Positions 59,351 through 64,000 of a stretch of DNA of 64,000 nt are shown piece by piece (within the stretch, counting starts at the first letter, position 1; each line of letters begins with the position of its first letter). Both the position numbers and the translations under genes were made by a program. The notes beneath the pieces were generated by a model. It made no database searches and had not been told where the DNA came from. It saw only the letters and a list, made by a program, of their open reading frames with translations. This DNA comes from Hetaerina americana (lineage: Eukaryota; Arthropoda; Insecta; Odonata; Calopterygidae): assembly GCA_022747635.1 (NCBI GenBank), contig JAKTNV010000023.1:8802678-8866677 (forward strand), written 5' to 3'.

Positions 59351-62300
59351 TCTAGGTGAAAATCTCACTCGACCCAAATCAAACAAAAATGTTTCCATGG
59401 TGTGTATTGTTGTTCATTTTCATCAAATAAACAAAATTAAACCCAGAATAAATCCTGAAAAACAAGAAATGAGCATAAAAGATGCTTCAGCGCAAGTGTT
59501 ATTGTTACTAAAAGAGCAAAAATTTCTATAAATTTTGCGAAAAACAATAATCTTCTATTTTAGAGTGAATGTTTGAGGTGTATAGAAGGCATTTATTTCA
59601 TTTTTAGAAAATTTAATTTTTCACATTTTTCCATGAAAAGTGCCAATACCCCCCCTTTCGGTTCTAGGTGAAAATCTCACTCGACTCAAATCAAACAAAA
59701 ATGTTTCCATGGTGTGTATTGTTGTTCATTTTCATCAAATAAACAAAATTAAACCCAGAATAAATCCTGAAAAACAAGAAATGAGCATAAAAGATGCTTC
59801 AGCGCAAGTGTTATTCTTACTATAAGAGCCCAAATTTCAAAAAATAATGCGAAAAACCACAATCTTCTTTTTTGGAATGAATGTTTGAGGTGTATAGAAG
59901 GCATTTATTTCATTTTAAGAAAATTTAATTTTTCACATTTTTCCGTGAAAAGTGCCAATACCCCCTTTGGGTTCTAGGTGAAAATCTCACTCGATACAAA
60001 TCAAAAAAAATGTTTCCATGGTGTGTATTGTTGTTCATTTTCATCAAATAAACAAAATTAAACCCAGAATAAATCCTGAAAAACAAGAAATGAGCATAAA
60101 AGATGCTTCAGCGCAAGTGTTATTCTTACTATAAGAGCCCAAATTTCTAAAAATATTGCGAAAAAACCACAATCTTTTGTTTTGGAGTGAATGTTTGAGG
60201 TGTATAGAAGGCACATATTTCATTTTTAGAAAATTTAATTTTTCACATTTTTCCATGAAAAGTGCCAATACCCCACCCTTTGGGTTCTAGGTGAAAATCT
60301 CACTCGACTCAAATCAAACAAAAAGTTTCCATGGTGTGTATTCTTGTTCATTTTCATCAAATAAACAAAAAAAACCCAGAATAAATCCTGAAGGACAAGA
60401 AATGAGCATAAAAGATGCTTCAGCGCAAGTGTTATTCTTACTATTAGAGCCCAAATTTCTAAAAATATAGCGAAAAACCACAATCTTCTTTTTTGGAGTG
60501 AATGTTTGAGGTGTATAGAAGGCATTTATTTCATTTTTAGAAAATTTAATTTTTCACATTTTTCCGTGAAAAGTGCCAATACCCCCCCCTTTGGGTTCTA
60601 GGTGAAAATCTCACTCGATACAAATCAAAAAAAATGTTTCCATGGTGTGTATTGTTGTTCATTTTCATCAAATAAACAAAATTAAACCCAGAATAAATCC
60701 TGAAAAACAAGAAATGAGCATAAAAGATGCTTCAGCGCAAGTGTTATTCTTACTATAAGAGCCCAAATTTCTAAAAATATTGCGAAAAACCACAATCTTC
60801 TTTTTTGGAGTGAATGTTTGAGGTGTATAGAAGGCATTTATTTCATTTTTAGAAAATTTAATTTTTCACATTTTTCCGTGAAAAGTGCCAATACCCTTTG
60901 GGTTCTAGGTGAAAATCTCACTCGATACAAATCAAAAAAAATGTTTCCATGGTGTGTATTGTTGTTCATTTTCATCAAATAAACAAAATTAAACCCAGAA
61001 TAAATCCTGAAAAACAAGAAATGAGCATAAAAGATGCTTCAGCGCAAGTGTTATTCTTACTATAAGAGCCCAAATTTCTAAAAATATTGCGAAAAACCAC
61101 AATCTTCTTTTTTAGAGTGAATGTTTGAGGTGTATAGAAGGCATTTATTTCATTTTTAGAAAATTTAATTTTTCACATTTTTCCATGAAAAGTGCCAATA
61201 CCCCCCCTTTCGGTTCTAGGTGAAAATCTCACTCGACCCAAATCAAACAAAAATGTTTCCATGGTGTGTATTGTTGTTCATTTTCATCAAATAAACAAAA
61301 TTAAACCCAGAATAAATCCTGAAAAACAAGAAATGAGCATAAAAGATGCTTCAGCGCAAGTGTTATTGTTACTAAAAGAGCAAAAATTTCTATAAATTTT
61401 GCGAAAAACAATAATCTTCTATTTTAGAGTGAATGTTTGAGGTGTATAGAAGGCATTTATTTCATTTTAAAAAATTTAATTTTTCACATTTTTCCATGAA
61501 AAGTGCCAATACCCCCCCTTTCGGTTCTAGGTGAAAATCTCACTCGACCCAAATCAAACAAAAATGCTTCCATGGTGTGTATTGTTGTTCATTTTCATCA
61601 AATAAACAAAATTAAACCCAGAATAAATCCTGAAAAACAAGAAATGAGCATAAAAGATGTTTCAGCGCAAGTGTTATTCTTACTATAAGAGCCCAAATTT
61701 CTAAAAATATTGCGAAAAACCACAATCTTCTTTTTTGGAGTGAATGTTTGAGGTGTATAGAAGGCATTTATTTCATTTTTAGAAAATTTAATTTTTCACA
61801 TTTTTCCATGAAAAGTGCCAATACCCCCCCTTTCGGTTCTAGGTGAAAATTTCACTCGACCCAAATCAAACAAAAATGTTTCCATGGTGTGTATTGTTGT
61901 TCATTTTCATCAAATAAACAAAATTAAACCCAGAATAAATCCTGAAAAACAAGAAATGAGCATAAAAGATGCTTCAGCGCAAGTGTTATTCTTACTATAA
62001 GAGCCCAAATTTCAAAAATAATGCGAAAAACCACAATCTTCTTTTTTGGAGTGAATGTTTGAGGTGTATAGAAGGCATATATTTCATTTTTAGAAAATTT
62101 AATTTTTCACATTTTTCCGTGAAAAGTGCCAATACCCCCCCCTTTGGGTTCTAGGTGAAAATCTCACTCGACACAAATCAAACAAAAATGTTTCCATGGT
62201 GTGTATTGTTGTTCATTTTCATCAAATAAACAAAATTAAACCCAGAATAAATCCTGAAAAACAAGAAATGAGCATAAAAGATGCTTCAGCGCAAGTGTTA

Positions 62301-63398
62301 TTGTTACTAAAAGAGCAAAAATTTCTATAAATTTTGCGAAAAACAATAATCTTCTATTTTAGAGTGAATGTTTGAGGTGTATAGGAGGCATTTATTTCAT
62401 TTTTAGAAAATTTAATTTTTCACATTTTTCCATGAAAAGTGCCAATACCCCCCCTTTCGGTTCTAGGTGAAAATCTCACTCGACCCAAATCAAACAAAAA
62501 TGTTTCCATGGTGTGTATTGTTGTTCATTTTCATCAAATAAACAAAATTAAACCCAGAATAAATCCTGAAAAACAAGAAATGAGCATAAAAGATGCTTCA
62601 GCGCAAGTGTTATTCTTACTATAAGAGCCCAAATTTCAAAAAATAATGCGAAAAACCACAATCTTCTTTTTTGGAGTGAATGTTTGAGGTGTATAGAAGG
62701 CATTTATTTCATTTTTAGAAAATTTAATTTTTCACATTTTTCCGTGAAAAGTGCCAATACCCCCCCCCTTTGGGTTCTAGGTGAAAATCTCACTCGATAC
62801 AAATCAAAAAAAATGTTTCCATGGTGTGTATTGTTGTTCATTTTCATCAAATAAACAAAATTAAACCCAGAATAAATCCTGAAGGACAAGAAATGAGCAT
62901 AAAAGATGCTTCAGCGCAAGTGTTATTGTTACTAAAAGAGCAAAAATTTCCATAAATTTTGCGAAAAACAATAATCTTCTATTTTAGAGTGAATGTTTGA
63001 GGTGTATAGAAGGCATTTATTTCATTTTTAGAAAATTTAATTTTTCACATTTTTCCATGAAAAGTGCCAATACCCCCCCTTTCGGTTCTAGGTGAAAATC
63101 TCACTCGACCCAAATCAAAAAAAATGTTTCCATGGTGTGTATTGTTGTTCATTTTCATCAAATAAACAAAATTAAACCCAGAATAAATCCTGAAAAACAA
63201 GAAATGAGCATAAAAGATGCTTCAGCGCAAGTGTTATTCTTACTATAAGAGCCAAAATTTCTAAAAATATTGCGAAAAACCACAATCTTCTGTTTTGGAG
63301 TGAATGTTTGAGGTGTATAGAAGGCATTTATTTCATTTTTAGAAAATTTAATTTTTCACATTTTTCCATGAAAAGTGCCAATACCCCCCCCTTTGGGT
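59038..63398 (+). repeat. 25-monomer duplication S, second copy (14 monomers, then shortened)
   Basis: Anchors 59038, 59351, 59663, 59973, 60286, 60597, 60904, 61215, 61526, 61838, 62150, 62462, 62776 and 63087 match 51280-55633 at +7758 to +7761 bp. Differences noted by eye are few: AAAAAGAATGCTTC at about 59,165, GGAATGAATG at about 59,876, one extra A at about 60,165 and one A fewer at about 62,014. At 63399 the sequence jumps to the counterpart of 57801, so seven monomers are missing relative to the first copy. Confidence 0.88.
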
Positions 63399-64000
63399 TC
63401 TAGGTGAAAATCTCACTCGACTCAAATCAAACAAAAATGTTTCCATGGTGTGTATTCTTGTTCATTTTCATCAAATAAACAAAAAAAAACCCAGAATAAA
63501 TCCTGAAGGACAAGAAATGAGCATAAAAGATGCTTCAGCGCAAGTGTTATTCTTACTATTAGAGCCCAAATTTCTAAAAATATTGCGAAAAACCACAATC
63601 TTCTTTTTTGGAGTGAATGTTTGAGGTGTATAGAAGGCATTTATTTCATTTTTAGAAAATTTAATTTTTCACATTTTTCCGTGAAAAGTGCCAATACCCC
63701 CCCTTTGGGTTCTAGGTGAAAATCTCACTCGATACAAATCAAAAAAAATGTTTCCATGGTGTGTATTGTTGTTCATTTTCATCAAATAAACAAAATTAAA
63801 CCCAGAAAATCCTGAAAAACAAGAAATGAGCATAAAAGATGCTTCAGCGCAAGTGTTATTCTTACTATAAGAGCCCAAATTTCTAAAAATATTGCGAAAA
63901 ACCACAATCTTCTTTTTTGGAGTGAATGTTTGAGGTGTATAGAAGGCATTTATTTCATTTTTAGAAAATTTAATTTTTCACATTTTTCCGTGAAAAGTGC
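63399..64000 (+). repeat. Right-edge monomers (one complete, one cut by the window end)
   Basis: The anchor at 63399 (CGACTCAAATC, GAAGGAC, ACTATTAGAGCC) matches 57801. The anchor at 63711 (CGATAC) matches 58112 and carries a three-base loss, CCCAGAAAATCC, at about 63,803. The window stops within this last monomer at GAAAAGTGC, before its C-run. Confidence 0.85.

Larger units (their letters stand above)
1..64000 (+). repeat. Satellite array, ~311-bp monomer, ~205 head-to-tail copies
   Basis: One monomer family fills the window from the first base to the last. Taking TCTAGGTG as the phase mark, 205 anchors were located between 161 and 63711, spaced about 305-314 bp apart. All copies lie in the same orientation and no inverted block was seen. 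No unique spacer, transposon or gene interrupts them. A CCATGG site occurs in almost every copy, so NcoI should give a ~311-bp ladder. Spacing varies mainly through the C-run before the anchor and a few short A-runs. Tandem organisation on this scale is known for eukaryotic centromeric, pericentromeric and subtelomeric heterochromatin. Which of these applies, and in which organism, cannot be told from the sequence. The array continues beyond both window ends. Confidence 0.98.
36039..64000 (+). repeat. Satellite domain II
   Basis: About 90 monomers belong to a different set of subfamilies. These include CGATACAAATC followed by an unbroken run of eight A, short-C monomers (ATACCCTTTGGG), CGACTCAAATC monomers with an A-run before CCCAGAATAAATCC, and CGACCCAAATC monomers preceded by CTTTCGGT and often carrying TTTCTATAAATTTTGCG. 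CCGTG instead of CCATG before AAAAGTGCC is frequent here. D monomers are absent. The CAGTCGAC and AATTAATCC types of domain I were also not seen. Adjacent blocks are nearly identical, which points to recent amplification. Confidence 0.85.

Noticed and set aside
1748..63905. Some ninety short open frames of 60-133 codons on both strands
   Set aside because: They are the same few stretches of the satellite read over and over, with ends set by the monomer's own stops. The monomer is not a multiple of three long, indels shift the frame freely, and both strands are equally 'open'. No domain, signal peptide or ribosome-binding context is seen.
1..64000. CRISPR-like array of repeats and spacers
   Set aside because: The unit is ~311 bp and is conserved along its whole length. 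There are no short repeats separated by unique spacers, and no cas genes.
1..64000. Transposon or retroelement origin of the array
   Set aside because: No terminal repeats, target-site duplications, or reverse transcriptase, integrase or transposase sequence was seen in either strand. An origin from a transposon fragment cannot be excluded but has no support here.
1..64000. 5S rDNA, tRNA or other RNA gene repeats
   Set aside because: The AT-rich monomer shows no recognisable 5S internal control boxes or tRNA cloverleaf elements.

Overview
The whole window is one uninterrupted satellite-DNA array. A monomer of about 311-312 bp is repeated head to tail roughly 205 times, always in the same orientation. 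I marked every copy by the anchor TCTAGGTG (or its point variants): the first anchor is at 161, the last at 63711, and the mean spacing is 311.5 bp (individual spacings about 305-314). A hand count of one monomer gives about 30% G+C. I see no protein-coding gene, RNA gene, transposon, CRISPR array or unique sequence. This is eukaryotic heterochromatin-type sequence, plausibly centromeric, pericentromeric or subtelomeric. The species cannot be told from the sequence, and I do not recognise the monomer as a named satellite family.

The array is not a plain run of equal copies. Diagnostic variants define monomer subfamilies that recur in fixed order, so there are higher-order repeats (HORs) at several nested scales. 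Domain I (1 to about 35,100) contains a long HOR of 22-29 monomers: a partial copy at 1-784, then copies at 785-8898, 8899-17951 and 17952-24818. It is followed by four units of a 7-monomer HOR (24819-33552) and a short scrambled remnant (33553-35107). Three unusual monomers (35108-36038) mark a transition.

Domain II (about 36,039 to 64,000) is built from other subfamilies. It is a pile of tandem duplications of 2, 5, 6, 10 and 25 monomers, partly overlapping. The largest is a 7.76 kb (25-monomer) duplication, 51280-59037 against 59038-63398, with only a handful of differences seen by eye. The second copy lacks seven monomers present in the first.

Several monomers are mosaics whose head belongs to one subfamily and whose tail belongs to another. 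They sit at the ends of duplications or deletions and localise unequal-exchange junctions to within one monomer. Every monomer also has internal structure: a C-run of variable length, a quasi-palindromic AT segment, a short TTTTC/GAAAA dyad, an inverted repeat whose arms are about 66 nt apart, and three well-kept CpG positions.
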